Below are positions 13,072 through 27,287 of a DNA stretch of 64,000 nt, piece by piece. The notes beneath the pieces are model-generated. The model saw only the letters and a program-made list of their open reading frames with translations. It made no database searches and was not told where the DNA came from. A program made the translations under genes and the position numbers. Source of the stretch: Poronia punctata (taxonomy: Eukaryota; Ascomycota; Sordariomycetes; Xylariales; Xylariaceae); assembly GCA_022579005.1 (NCBI GenBank), contig MU401477.1:83610-147609 (forward strand). Direction: 5' to 3'. Numbering within the stretch: position 1 is the first letter of the stretch; every line of letters begins with the position of its first letter.

Positions 13072-14844
13072 TTAGATGAACCATGGCGCTTCAAGATTGA
13101 GATCAATGGTATCCCACCATTTCAGGCCACTTGGGCGTCCAGAGTCAGCCTGTAGGTCTTGTTGTTTCCAGAACGCCTCGACAATATGTCTGAGAACGAA
13201 GATATTGCCAATGTGTCTCTCCTCGTCCATGCGGTCGAGCGTTCGTAGTATAACTATTCTCTGCTGGTCATTTTCTGTCTCACAGGCCACAACGAACAGG
13301 GGCCATGGGCTTGTACAGACGTCCAAGTCGGTTAGAATCTGTATTGCTTGCTGTAGATACGTTGATCTAACTTCTTGTACCGTATCGGTGCTGCAGGCGC
13401 GGTGTAGATAGAGAAAAGTGGCGAGGCGATATAGCTCCGCGGTTGCCAAAGTCCTTACTCGGTCTCGCTGGGATAAGCCTTGCTCGTGCCTCGGATGTAG
13501 TCGCTGTTGTAGCGAAGCGAGTTTATCATGGCGTGCCCTCCACTCGGTAGTCCTGTTCAAGGTTTCCCGGTCAGGAAATGTGGTTTTCCCCTCCTGCATT
13601 TCGATAGCGCGCCAACTGTTCACCCAGCTAATGACTTCCATCACAGCGATCGAGCATCCAAGAGAGCCGATAATCTATAGTAAAGTCGTCAGTACCCTGG
13701 CACCGGAGGACAAGAAGGCAGGCTGCTGTACCACTGAGGTGTCAAAATCGGTCTCGTGCAAGAGCCGCAACGAGGTGGGACCGTGTGGGAATTTGAGCGG
13801 CTGGCTGAAACCAGCTAGTACTTCGTGGTACAAGAACCAGGTATAGAGGAATCTGTAGGTCAGGTGTCCACCATGGATATTAGCCAATTCGTGGAGTATT
13901 TTCTGGGCGCCGCCAAGATGAAGATTCCAGTTGCCTTCTGTTTCATCGAAGACCTTGACCAATGTTAGTCATCCGGTGATAAGTAATAGGCGCGGCCACC
14001 TTACATTGTAGACGCAGAGCATCATGGAGGTCGCTAGTTGCGTCTCTGTTGTCCCAGGTGATACGGTAGATAGAGAGGAAGATAGCGATCTGATTGCCTC
14101 GGCTTTGTACGACAAGGCATGTTTAGGGCCCCATAAATGGAAGGCGGAGACAGCCAGTATGGCGTTCCGAAGGCCCTGGGAAGCCTGACCATTGCTCGTA
14201 ACCGTAAAGGCCATGGGGATCAGATCCTGTCTAAAACCGTTCTCGACGTTGATGGTCGAGATCATGGGCGACAGTCGGTGCTGATCTGAAAGTGGATAAT
14301 TAGACATGGATTTTAGCGTAGCACAGAGCAGTCGGGGCAGCCCTACAGTAGTTGAGGAGATGGGACTCCCGTTCCCGAAACTCTGGGAGTAGCGAAAGGC
14401 TTCTCGGCGGCCGTTGCTGACTTCGGAGGAGTAACACCTCATTGAACACCATCAATCTCTTCCCAGAGTGCACGAGATCTGCATAAGTCACGTTCAAGAA
14501 CTGCTTGCCATAGTTGGGAGGCTTCTCTGCGCTATGATGGACAGCGCCATCGGGGATGCGACTACCTCTCCGCCGGCCGTCCGGCTGGTCCGGCCATGCG
14601 AGACGGATGCCGTAGCCAAGGCATTCCCTATTAGTTCGGCGGCAGTTATTACATGCTGGATAACTGCGATCACAGCCGATTTTACGCTCTAAATTTTATC
14701 GACGGTGAGCATACATTTCCCAGGTGCGGTGTTAGGGGTTGAGAGGCAGGGGCGGGGATTGGGGACGGGGACTGGGACTGGGACTGGGACTGGGGACTAA
14801 CTTTTGCACGTCCAGCACCCCTGTGTTCGTCTCACCGTCTCCAT
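13072..14844 (-). CDS. Zn2Cys6 fungal transcription factor
   Basis: Nuclear DNA-binding regulator of the fungal binuclear zinc-cluster class. Minus-strand exons 14844-14802, 14688-14347, 14285-14005, 13953-13732 and 13674-13072 give 496 residues. The zinc cluster is split by intron 1 just after the second cysteine; the six cysteines are C10, C13, C20, C27, C30 and C37 with canonical spacing C-x2-C-x6-C-x6-C-x2-C-x6-C (start GCWTCKKRKIGCDR). The remainder resembles the fungal-specific regulatory domain fungal_trans_2: LLNYYQHRLSPMIS, then LRNAILAVSAFHLWGP and ATSMMLCVYNVFDETEGNW. Intron 1 carries a GGGACT-type repeat at about 14765-14800. Convergent with the nitrilase. It could regulate that gene, but no sequence evidence links them; many such regulators act on distant targets. 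Confidence 0.88.
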
Positions 14845-17800
14845 CTTATTTTTGAGCTAGAAGCGACGGGTTCAATCTGTAAGATAATATTACGCGACAC
14901 GGGATACTAAAGACCTGCATTATTAGAAGAGGTCAGATGATATGGAGTGGCGAGGCTGAGCGGAAGCCTGGCCGTAGGATAGGCGTATGAAACGGGTATA
15001 TATTAAAGTATTTTAGAGAGGTGTCCTATGCTTAATCCTTGGGTATTCTAACGTGAAGAGAACGAACGAATCGGGTAATGGGGGTCGAATGCGTCAACTC
15101 CTGTCAGCTCGTTCCAAAATATCCCATGGCGAGATTTATCACTTGTTTGCCTTTGGAGATAGCGTCGACCAGATGTGCAGTGCACTCGGGACTAGGTTCG
15201 CACAAGCTACCAGTCGCGAGGTGCTTATCGCGTGTCGGTTTCTGATCTTGTACAATCAATGGAAGAGGTTAATGGCGCGAACTGACGTCTAGAGGAAAGA
15301 GGAGATATACATTAACCCTGGCCAATCACATGCGCCATAGCCACTGTGGTTTTCTTTGATTAGTTGACCGGGCACTTCAAATCCCGAGAAAAAGCTTCTC
15401 CAGGGACAGAGGGAAGGTACGTGTAGGGTGTAGTCTGTAATGGATAGCTACACGATATACGAGTACTTGTAAATTCCAACTTAAGTTCAGAAGTACATAG
15501 ACTATACCCCAGGGCCCAGACTCTACCCCGACCGCCGAACCTGTAGTGAAAACTTGGGGTAGGTATTGCAGGTGGTCCCCGGTACGGCCTGTACGGCCCA
15601 AGTACATAGTACACGCTGGAGACACTACCGTACCGCATGAGAAGCTTATAACGCCGGTACTTGTCGGCGAAGCTATGTAAGTAAGGTACCTAGCTTTGTA
15701 CCTAGATCGCCTTGGGTTAGAAACCTTGTATATGTACATATACGAGTATATACGGGCTTCCTACTTGTAGGGAGGGCACGGCAAATACATAAGGTAATGC
15801 AAATCTTGTGGGAATTACTACTGGTTATCACGATTGCCTTCTCATATCCTTGTTTCCGTCCATATACTCGTACGTGTAGAAGGCAACTACCTCCTGTAAT
15901 CTACTATTCCTTGAGCCGGAGAAGTCCCCTAATGTCGTTTTATGGTTATTATCAAGCCATCCAACGCATGGCATGACATGCACGTGAGAGAAGTGGTCAA
16001 CTGTGCGCTGTCAAGATCTGCTACACAGGCAGACAGGGTGACAGCATGACTGACGAGCGACATTCAGCGATGTTCTATGCTGTACTAACATGGCTAGCTA
16101 CTCCAAGGACGTCATATTTGCCAAGAATACCCTTACGTTCCATCATTTCGTCGCCCATGTCTCCATGAGCCACTCATCACATCTCGCACACACCACATCC
16201 CGAAACCCCCCCCTTCGTCTCCATGAAGAACATCAGCCACTATCTGAGTAGGGGTTTGCACCTCTTCTTTCAAAGAAGAAACAGCAATCGTCTCCAAGTG
16301 AGCCCGGTTTTTGCCCGGATCTGGATGGACCCTCGAGGCCCTGAAAATCTTTGATATTCGAACCTGTAAACCTGCAGATATACTACGAGTAGGTATGGCG
16401 GATTGGGCAGCCAGGTGACTTGTTCGGATGCGGTAACCCGGAAAACAAAGCACTTTGCGCTCCTCCAAGGATAAAGGTGACCAAAAAAATCCAGAGTGCC
16501 CATTATTTGTAATCACCGATGCCGCTGAGGGCCTGAAAGGTTAAAGGTGGCATCGTATTGATGTTTATATGCCCAAGACTTCGGAGAGTTGTAGAACCCA
16601 ACGTGGCAGCTAGATGGAGACGTTTTTCGGCGCCTAAAAAGAAGAAGGTGAATACTGGCCGAGGTGAAAGTTGATATATGCAACCCCGGTCCAGAAGAAG
16701 TCTTGGAAGATGTACCTACATACATACATACATGTACATAATGTATGTAGGTTAGGTGCCTGACTGACATTGCAGAAGTTTGTCATCAAAAGAGTTGTAT
16801 ATAATCTCGCAATGCCATATTTGTGGAGTTCGCCAGGACTGTAAGCTGACCTAGTATAAGCTGAACTTTTCCAAGAAAACCCCACGGCTGGGCCTTGGTT
16901 TCATGGTGTCTTGTATTCAACTGAAGAAAGCTTCCCGAAGCACGAAATAGGAGAGTATAAGAGTAATCACTTCCTCCCACCAGTTGCAACAAGCTACCTA
17001 CCTCTTGATGCTTTTGGTGTATGCTGGCTACCCTAGCACACGCACAAGCTTGTACTCTTAAGAGTGTATCGCATATGTCCCATTCTTATCCAAACCTTTG
17101 AGCTTTTTATCTGAATTTGTTATCACATGCATATCTACGAGTCCCATGGGCACGTAAAGTGAAGTGAAGTATGGGGATATGCAGTACAGTAGACCATACC
17201 CTCACCAGCTAGCGTATACCTATGTCGAGAATGTCCGCGGCTCGGTGTTTTCTTACTGATATGTATTATGACACTACACCCGTTCCAACGATATTGGGGT
17301 GTAAGTTGCGCTTTATAAGTTATAGGTAGGAAGGACACTGGAGTTCTGTATGGGGTAAAGAACTAGGTAGACTAGATCTATCCTATCTATCAAGTCTAAA
17401 TAGATTCTAATTTTACCTAGACTACCGTTGCTGACTATAACCGTCCCTGACTTTCGCTGCAAGTTACTATCTCCATGAACAGATACATGTACCTACGTAA
17501 GCACGTAATACCTACCGTAAGTTGTCCACGAGTATGTGCTTGTAAGGTTGCTGTCCACCTCGGCGGTAGATTAGGCACTTGTGGTGAGCTTGTTTTGCCT
17601 AGTATTCGTAGGTAATTTGGGTAGTGCCTCCCCGCTCCCCTATTCCCTATGGAGCTAACTGATCGTGGAAACTAGACCCACATATGAGCACATGTGGTAA
17701 ACGGCCGAGGTTGAATTCACATGTGCATGGGCATGTAGCGTCATTCCTTCTAAAACTTGAGCTCCTCGATCCGAGTCTTGCGCTGATGCGCCAACATACA

Positions 17801-17940
17801 AGAGCCCACAAGCCCCCTTGACAGTCGCAAGTCCTTCCTCCAGATCTTCTTATTCTCCAAACACACATCGCATCACTCTTTAACACCCTTATCCATTACA
17901 CCACGCTCTAGCAACTTCGCTTCTCCTTGCCAACATCAAA
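14845..17940. other. gene-free spacer, 3.1 kb
   Basis: No supported coding region. One open stretch of 127 codons on the minus strand near 16133-16516 has no recognisable domain or gene-like composition, so I do not call it. The region includes the promoters of the Zn2Cys6 regulator (left) and the SCP2 gene (right), plus GTAGGTACC-type words and a short TACATACA repeat near 16720. Confidence 0.5.
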
Positions 17941-18482
17941 ATGGGTGTCGCTAATAGTAAGTCTCTCTCATCCCCGGGTTTTGGTTCATGTCTCAGACGT
18001 TGCGATTGGGCAAATCGCATCTATATCTATCTACATAGCGCTGACTTCCTCCCGACAGACAAGTTCCCTTCCTCGGCCGCCTTTGACGCCATCAGTGCCG
18101 CGCTTTCCTCCGAGGCCGACCGAAAGGATGCCATCAAGCAGGGCAACGGTGTCTACGCATTCACGTTAAAGAACAAGGCTGGCGAGACCGAGAGCTGGCA
18201 CATCGATCTGAAGGAGAAGGGCGAAGTCAACACTGGTCTAGGAACAAAGCCCACTGGTGAGCTACCCCCTTTCGCATTCTGTTAGCGATCGCCCCGACTA
18301 ATGCGGTATTACTTGCAGTCACGCTATCGCTAGCCGACGAGGACTTTGGAAAGCTCGTTACCGGACAGGCCAATGCCCAGCGATTATTTATGTCGGGCAA
18401 GCTGAAGATTAAGGGCGATGTCATGAAGGCCACCAAGCTTGACCCTATCCTGAAGAAGGCTCAGACCAAGGCCAAGCTATAA
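17941..18482 (+). CDS. SCP2 sterol-carrier/lipid-transfer protein, peroxisomal
   Basis: Small single-domain SCP2 protein, binding lipids or acyl-CoA non-specifically; homologues such as yeast-type oleate-induced POX18 act in peroxisomes. Three exons: 17941-17956, 18059-18256 and 18319-18482, giving 125 residues; introns are GT-AG (GTAAGT and GTGAGC donors). The SCP2 fold is indicated by NGVYAFTLKNKAGETESWHI, then VTLSLADEDFGKLVTGQANA and FMSGKLKIKGDVMKATKL. The last three residues, AKL, fit the PTS1 consensus, so peroxisomal import is expected. The first coding exon carries just 16 bases. The protein looks complete and normal. Confidence 0.93.
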
Positions 18483-19679
18483 ATCCGTTATTATTTAAGT
18501 GCACCACTTGGTCGGACTGGAGATGGACGATCATTGGAAATCTACAACCGACTTTTGTACAAATCTGTTAAGCCATATGTTAATACCAAAATCCTCGTCT
18601 GCATGATTCCTCGGATCCAAAACATTCCACACCCGTGTTGACAAGACCTTTGCAAATATATTTGGGGCTGAGGTATCCCTCAAGAGAGGCTTGCCACATT
18701 GTGGAATTTTACAAATGCTAGCCGTACAAGATACAAGTGCATATGTAGGGTTTGCTGTGTAAAGCCGCAGAGAAATGCTAGATGTAGTTGTGACATGATT
18801 TCCACAGTGAGCCTATACTAGCATGCATTATACGAGTAGGTAGTCGCAGGATGTGGTTTGTCCTTACATGCGCGTATGTATAAGAAAAAGGCAGACCTCC
18901 AGCTGGGTACAATGCCATCTACTGACATTGTAAGGAGCATCAGCTTTACTATTAAACAAGTTGAGGCAATGGCAGTACTTAATTCAGATTGGTGGTTCAT
19001 ATGAATCAAATGGTATAATGAGAATGCCGAAGGGCGCCTTATGAGACCTATAGCACCTAATGTCAAGCAAGTAAGAATGTGGCTTTTCAAGATAGGTAGT
19101 AAGTGCCCAATGTACCTGCTAATACGCGTGTTACAAGTACAAATCCAAACATTGTTGCAATGTTAATCAAGTACCTTATTCACGCTTGGTCTTAAAAGTG
19201 GACCAGCCTACCACTTGTCCACGAGTCTGCCCAGCTGCTCACCTTTGCTCAAACCCCAGCGCGCTTTTTCCCTTTCGATGATCGCCTAAAAAAAGCTTAC
19301 CATCGATTCATCATCGACAGCAACAAAAGTTGTCCCTTGTCCATCAACGTTTCCTTTTCTTACTAAAAAGCTCGACATTATATCACTCCTGGTGCTTTTC
19401 TACAAGTAATTACACTCTCTAATTGAATGGGCGCCTCAAGGTATTCTACCTGGACGCTATTTTATTTTTAGTTGACTGTTCCCTGGTAACAGCCCCCGGC
19501 ATTCACTGCCCAAACCTCGACGTTTCTGCCCAGCCTGACGGCACGCGCGCGCTCAACACCAATAGCGCGACTCTGTTACACTCTCCCGTTTACCTCTAAC
19601 CTGGGAGAGCCACGGCGCTCGGTTATACTCGTATCCGTGTTTGTTTTCGCATCAGCATTTGCACGCGTCGCACGACACG
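18483..19679. other. intergenic: SCP2 3' flank and nucleoporin promoter
   Basis: No supported gene. The stretch from about 19190 to 19679 is more GC- and pyrimidine-rich, as expected for a promoter and 5' leader of the nucleoporin gene; TATATAT-like and GTACTT words lie further left. No discrete regulatory site is claimed. Confidence 0.5.
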
Positions 19680-22600
19680 ATGAGTTTCAACCTCACGCCC
19701 TACAAGTCCCGCCCGCCGCCGGGCCAACAGGGCTCAACTCCTTTTCGTTCTCAGTCTACAAATAAATTCCGATCATCCCTTGTGCCATCGAGCAGCAGGC
19801 CATCCCCAGGCCGCTCGCTAAACCCATCTACCAAGCTTTCTGAGGTCCCCGCTAGCGCTCGTGACTTATTCCGCACATCGAGTCCTCGTAGTCAGCGTAC
19901 GGCACGGTTCGCCCCGGATCTTCCCGCAGAAGCTACTCGTCAGAATGCAAGCGTTCGCAAGTTCGCACCTCAGAAGAGCGTCTCTAGTGGCATGTCGAAT
20001 ACTACTTCCACAGAGCCGTTTAAGATGAGAATTCCTTCTCCGGATCCCGACCTCACAGGCGAAGCTATAGCCAAGAAGATCCCCGAGGATCCTAATCGAA
20101 AAGGGTCCGTATACGCTGACGAGTTTCTCGCCCATATATGCCCCCCAGATTTCGACGAGCTGCAGCGCCGCCAGTTCTTTTGCGTCCTCGATCTGCGCAG
20201 GCTCAAGTATGCCGCAGACGAGATCTTTGCCAAAAAAGACTGGAAGTTGAATATCTTGAACTTTGCCAAGGAATACGAGAAGAGCCGCGGTCTGATCATG
20301 TTGCGATATGGCCTGTACGAGTTTAAGAATGTGAAGCCGTCAAGCGAGGTCCTGAAGAGATGGAGAGCCGCTCATAACCTGCCAGATCTAAGCGACGATG
20401 GCAGCTCAGATAACCAAAAGCGTCAAGGCCCTCTGGCGTCGGGATCGACAAAGCGAAAGGCTGATGAAGATCTCGCACCAAAGGACAATACTTTGATGAA
20501 TGCTAATCAAAACAAGCGTCGCAATATCGACAACGGTATGAGCAATCCTTTCGTCTCGGACCCTTCGCCGATCAAAAAGAGCAAGCGGAAGGTAGATGAC
20601 ACCGATGAACCGGACGAAAACCAGCCGAGTAAACTACAGAAGTCGGTCAAGTCTTCCGCAACATCGATATTTGCGAATATCCTAAATAAAACCCAGAACA
20701 ACTCGACGCCACAGTCGAAGGCATCTTCTCTCTTTGGGGGTTCGAAATCGGCAGGCCCTAAAGCGACAGGCTTCTCGGGCGTAGCTAGCCCATTTGCTGC
20801 ACCTAGCACGAAGTCACTTTTTGGTTCTGCGAAACCGAGCAACGGTGGCAGCTCGAACTCGGTGTTCTCAAGCCAACAGGTCGGGTCGACAACGCCAGCT
20901 ACGAGCAGAAACATATTTAGCTACCCGGATAGTCCCGGTAGCAGCAGCAGTGACGATGAGAATGATGCTGGTGAAGCAGAGAATGAATCGGAAGAACAGC
21001 CAAGTGCCGTTGTCAGCACTGGCACCAGTACTCCCCCGGTACAGAATGGTGCCTCGTTGTTTGGTACCGACAATAAGAGCAAGGCCTCGAACGTGTTCGG
21101 CGCACCAACTACGACGACTCCTCAGACATCAAAAGGTGGTCTTTTCGGGCGAGTTCAGCTCGGAAGTGATGGACAACCCGTTCGTGCCTCATTCGCCGAC
21201 GAGAAGAAAGAGGCTCCTGCCACTCAACAACCAGTAGCTGACGCGAAACCGAGTTCGACACCAGCCAAGACACCAGGCGATTATACATTTAATCCGGCGA
21301 CCACCCCGATTTCTTTCGGACAGTCAACTGCCGACACGCCGAAACCAACAGGTGCCACAGATGTGGCAACTGGCGCAAAGCCTTCAGCATTCGGTACTCC
21401 TCAAGCTGGGAAGCCCTCCATCTTCGGTGTCGGCAGTCAAGCTACTTCTGAACCCAAGCCGAGCCAACCTAGTGCTGCCGAAGTGACGAAGCCCAAACCA
21501 GCTGGAGCTCCCACATCCATATTTGGCTCCCAACCCAAGCCATCTGGAACTCCCACCTCGATATTCGGCTCACAGCCCAAACCCGCCGAGACTGCATCTT
21601 CAATATTCGGCTCGCAGTCCAAACCTGTCGAAGCTCCAACTTCTTCCATATTTGGTTCCCAACCCAAACCTGCTGAAGCTGCCACTTCGATATTTGGTTC
21701 CCAGTCCAAGCCGTCCGAAGCACCCAGTTCGGTATTTGGGTCGCAGAAGGCTGCTCCCGCAACCACCAGTATTTTCGGCGCTCCCTCATCAAGCACTTCT
21801 TCACTGGGAAACAAAGATCAGCCTAAAGAAACCGCGGCTACATCTACTACGGAGAAAGCTACTAGTATTTTTGGAAATTCCGCAACAGGCTCCTCAACCG
21901 AGGCTGGGACGAAATCCTCGAGCAGTGCAGTAAACAACAAAGACAGCCCGAGTACTACGAGCGGCGACACCAAGCCCGATATTTTTGATCAGTCATTTAT
22001 AGCTAAAAATGCTGCCCAGGCGAAATCGATCAAGTCAGATGCGGTCGCCAATACGGCAATGCCAAACCTCTTCAGCCGTAAGGGGAATCCGTTGTTTGGT
22101 GCCGCGGACGCTAACGGTACATCTTCCACACCTGCCAAGTCCATCTTTGGCGACATGGGCAAGCAGACGCCAAAGGAAGATAGTAAGCCTGAGTCCGCAC
22201 CTGTTTCGGGCTTTCAAGCTTCGGCTTCCCCAGCACCTACACCTGTACCGGCACCGGCACCAGCAGCGCCTTTGTTTGGAGCGAAAGGAACTTCTAAGCC
22301 TGCCGCGTCCGCACCCGCGTCTACATTGTTCGGTGCAAAGAAACCAGATAGTCCTACGAAACCTGCCCCTAGCATCTTCAGCAGCATGTCGTCCACCACA
22401 AGTGGCCCCTCGTTCACATTTGGGTCGCAACCAGCTCCCAATACAAATGGACAGCCCTCTGTCTCATTTGGCGCTAATACTGCCTCGACGCCTGGAATCT
22501 CCTTTGGTGCTGCTAGCTCTCAGGGGAAGGACAACAGTCCCAAGAAGGTCGACTTCCAGTTCGGGAGCTCAGCCCCAGCTGGAAATTCGGCATTTACGTT

Positions 22601-23532
22601 CGGCCAAGGTTCCGCAAGTTCCTCCTTCAGTTTCACTGCCGGTGGAGACAAGCCAGTTAACAATCCCTTTGCGGCATCAAATTCTGGTTCTCAGTCGTCG
22701 GCACCGGTGTTCGGAGGTAGTTCGACGACAACGCCAACCTCGAGTTTCACCTTTGCCTCGCAAGCGCAGCCAGCCACTCCCAAGGCGACAGCGTCGTCTC
22801 AGGGCAGCAACGTGTTTGGCAGTTCCGCCAACACCAACGGTGGCCCAAGCTTCAGCTTTACCCAGGCCACTCCTAGCCAAAACACCCCCACTACCGCAGC
22901 TTCGAAGCCATCGGCACCAGTGAGCATCTTCAGTCAACTCCAGGCCGCGAGCAACGGTTTGTCTAGTGCCGGTAAGTCACTCCTCGACCCCTGATCAAGT
23001 TATCACAATACTAATTGCGCCTGAAGTTTCTCCGTTTCCCGCTCCTTCCAGTATAGGAACGACACCAGCCAACGGTTCCCCCGAGCCCCAGACGCCTAAT
23101 GAGGGCGGGGAGGAAGCCCCTCAGTCGCAGATTTCTCTCACGGAGGGTGGACCGGGCGAAGAGGACGAGACGGTTGTTCACGAGGTCCGGGCCAAGGCGG
23201 TCAAGTTTGTCCCCGTGCAGAAGGGAGAAGAGGACGAGGACCAAAAGTCGCCATGGAGGACCCAAGGAGTTGGTCCTCTTCGCATCTTGAAGAACAAGAC
23301 GACAGGCTCGGTACGTGTGTTGCTGCGGGCGGAGCCGAGAGGGCACATCGCGCTGAATAAGGCACTCCTGCCTGATGTGGAGTACAAGGCCAAGGAGAAG
23401 ACGGTCAGCTTTGCCGCCGCTAAAGACGACGGCTCTGGCCTCGAAACTTGGGTACTTCAGGTAAAGAAGCCCGAATTTGCCCGGGACTTGGCTGCTGCGA
23501 TGGAGTCGAATAAGAGTGCCAACATAAAGTAA
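19680..23532 (+). CDS. NUP2: FG-repeat nucleoporin, Nup2/Nup61/Nup50 type
   Basis: Mobile nuclear-basket nucleoporin that binds importin-alpha and Ran-GTP and helps recycle import carriers. Two exons, 19680-22971 and 23027-23532, give 1,265 residues; the 55 nt intron has a GTAAGT donor and an ACTAAT branch site. The N-terminus has basic Ser/Pro-rich sequence (MSFNLTPYKSRPPPG). A folded block at about residues 115-240 contains YADEFLAHICPPDFDELQRR, as in fungal Nup2 homologues. Residues about 340-1090 hold many FG repeats of SIFGSQPKP, SLFG and FTFG type. The C-terminal Ran-binding domain spans about 1147-1262 (VHEVRAKAVKFVPVQ, then GVGPLRILKNKTTGSVRVLL). The ATG at 19680 is preferred; the frame is open a little further upstream, but without an ATG. 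Symbol given by family resemblance. Confidence 0.9.
21500..21780 (+). repeat. tandem SIFGSQPKP repeats in the nucleoporin
   Basis: Around seven imperfect tandem units of the form (T/S)SIFGSQ(P/S)KP(x)E(A/T) are encoded here. At DNA level the units are 39-45 bases and clearly related, so this part of the FG domain likely grows and shrinks by slippage or unequal exchange. It is part of the nucleoporin exon, not a separate element. Confidence 0.8.
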
Positions 23533-24754
23533 GGAACTCAACGCGTGGCATGTCAAGCTCGGTTGTCCGCAGGATCTCTTGATGGCTTCTCTCGTCCAGA
23601 GCCAGATCAGACCCTGTTTGTCCATGGGAGGAAAACCTCCTGCTTATATCAGCCATATCGGACATCTGAGCATAGAAAGTCTGATGCATTGTGCCCTAAG
23701 CACTTGACTGTGCTGTCGGGTGGTTTATATTCATAAGGTTGCATAAGGAAGGATAGCGACTGGTGTTTGTGTTTGCGTTTAAAAATCAGGTGCTGTCGGG
23801 TTTGTTTCTCAACTTGTCTATTTACTTTTTACGTTTTATAGTTTCTCGGGGACTGGTCTCAAATAACGTGGAGGACCAGAAACACCGCTCTGTCGCCCTT
23901 GTTGAAGAACAAGGGCGAATAAGGGACTAAATACAATTTGTATGGTTTTCTAATAGATATTGCTTTTTACCTTTGTGTAACATCATCATATCGGCCGATA
24001 TTATGCGTATGCGTGTCAGGTAAAACCACAGTGTTCTTATTATATAATATGTGGCAAGCTAATCATGTCTAGGTGTGGATGGGAGATTTGATCGTTGACA
24101 TCGTGATAGGAAGCAGGAAACAGCGGAGATGAATCTCCAAGGACACAAACTTGGTAGGGTGAGCCAGGAGATTTTGTCTATTACCCCATCCCAACCAAGC
24201 AATATCGACATCTGTTCCGCCGGATTAATATAAAGTAAGTATTTACATGAGATAATATTAGATAGAGGACATCTACATACTTACACATGGAAAAGATGTC
24301 ATGTTTAGGTAAGTTGGGCCCTGTTCCCTATCATCGGGCCGTTAACTTGCTAACTTTTAAACGTTGGGCAGGTGCGTATGTAGATTGGGTACACGTAGGT
24401 AGGTAGATGATACATCGCGATAGGGTGTGAAACGCTTGAGAACCAGGTACTACCGAGATAACTCGCGCCTACCTACCTTGCTTCACATCCCCCACCGCAA
24501 ATTTTTCGTTTGCCGTCCCTCTAGCTTGTTAGCTGCCCATTTCTCCCCGCGCGACCTCGTGAATTAATTGGGTGCAGACCGTTACCTCAGATAAGTACTA
24601 GTAGTAGATGTGGAATCTGAAAAGTCCATCCGCGACAAAGCTAAATTTCTGCCGACCTCGACTTCGACGACAGGATTTCTTTTTGCCTGCCAAATTCCAT
24701 TACTTTTCACCTTTAGCTCAGAAATTAAAAATTCGACCGGCTCGACCTTTCAAG
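23533..24754. other. intergenic: nucleoporin 3' flank and spermidine synthase promoter
   Basis: No separate gene supported in 1.2 kb. The last part is the leader of the spermidine synthase gene. It contains an ATG at 24608 in frame with that gene (49 codons upstream), reported as a separate observation. Confidence 0.55.
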
Positions 24755-26533
<1,779 letters not shown>

Positions 26534-27287
26534 AGACCGAGCGAGAGCGAGATTTGATAAGTATGGATATATACGGAAGGGCCGGAATAGCTACCGGTAA
26601 CATTACAAATTTCCCACTACTATCTATGTACCTAGATATAAATGCGACGGCATTAGAAGATAAGGGCTCGGATACGAAAACTAAAAGTACGTCTGAGGGG
26701 GAATGACAATAAAAAAGTAAAGTTCACAACATGAATTCTTCCTATTGCGTGTACATGGTATCGACATGTGTTTTTTTGCGGTCCTTGTTTACTTGATGAA
26801 CACATTGTATGTTTGGATGACCTAAATATTTAAAGTGTTAATCATCGACTTGTAAAAACATAAAAGACCAAAAACTATGACTATGTCTTATCATCACCAT
26901 CTTACCAAGCCTTTATACCTCTCGAAATATCCAAGTAACATTCCAGGGGACCTTACTCCTCTTTCTTTCTTTATCAATCAAAACAACATAGCTTTAATAA
27001 ACCAACCAATAAAAATGGAAATAGGCATATTATATCATCATTCATAGATAAATAAATAAATAAATATAAATAAATCGTTCAATTCGTAAAATCCAAACAC
27101 CCGGCACATATACGTACGTGTAAGAAATGCCCCAAGTGGCCTAAACTATAAACCAAGAGAGAGAGAGATAAACAAAAAAAGGTATTTAAAAGAAAAAGGA
27201 AAACAATATAAAGAATATGTTCATGATGAAAGATATACCAAAATTGGGGGGGAAAGCATAGGGGATGAAAAACCGAGGATGAGTTAA
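26534..27287. other. convergent 3' spacer
   Basis: AT-rich spacer between the convergent spermidine synthase and DUF3824-like genes, with (AATA)n-like runs near 27048-27075. No coding region is supported. It presumably holds both 3' UTRs and polyadenylation signals. Confidence 0.6.

Noticed and set aside
13418..13846. 142-codon open frame on the plus strand
   Set aside because: Opposite strand of the Zn2Cys6 regulator exons; Cys/Ser/Arg-rich shadow.
16340..16400. Possible tRNA B-box (GGTTCGAAT) on the minus strand
   Set aside because: No matching A-box, acceptor stem or cloverleaf could be drawn around it.
16133..16516. 127-codon open frame on the minus strand in the 15-18 kb spacer
   Set aside because: No recognisable domain, no adjoining exons with splice signals, and an overlapping frame of similar quality.
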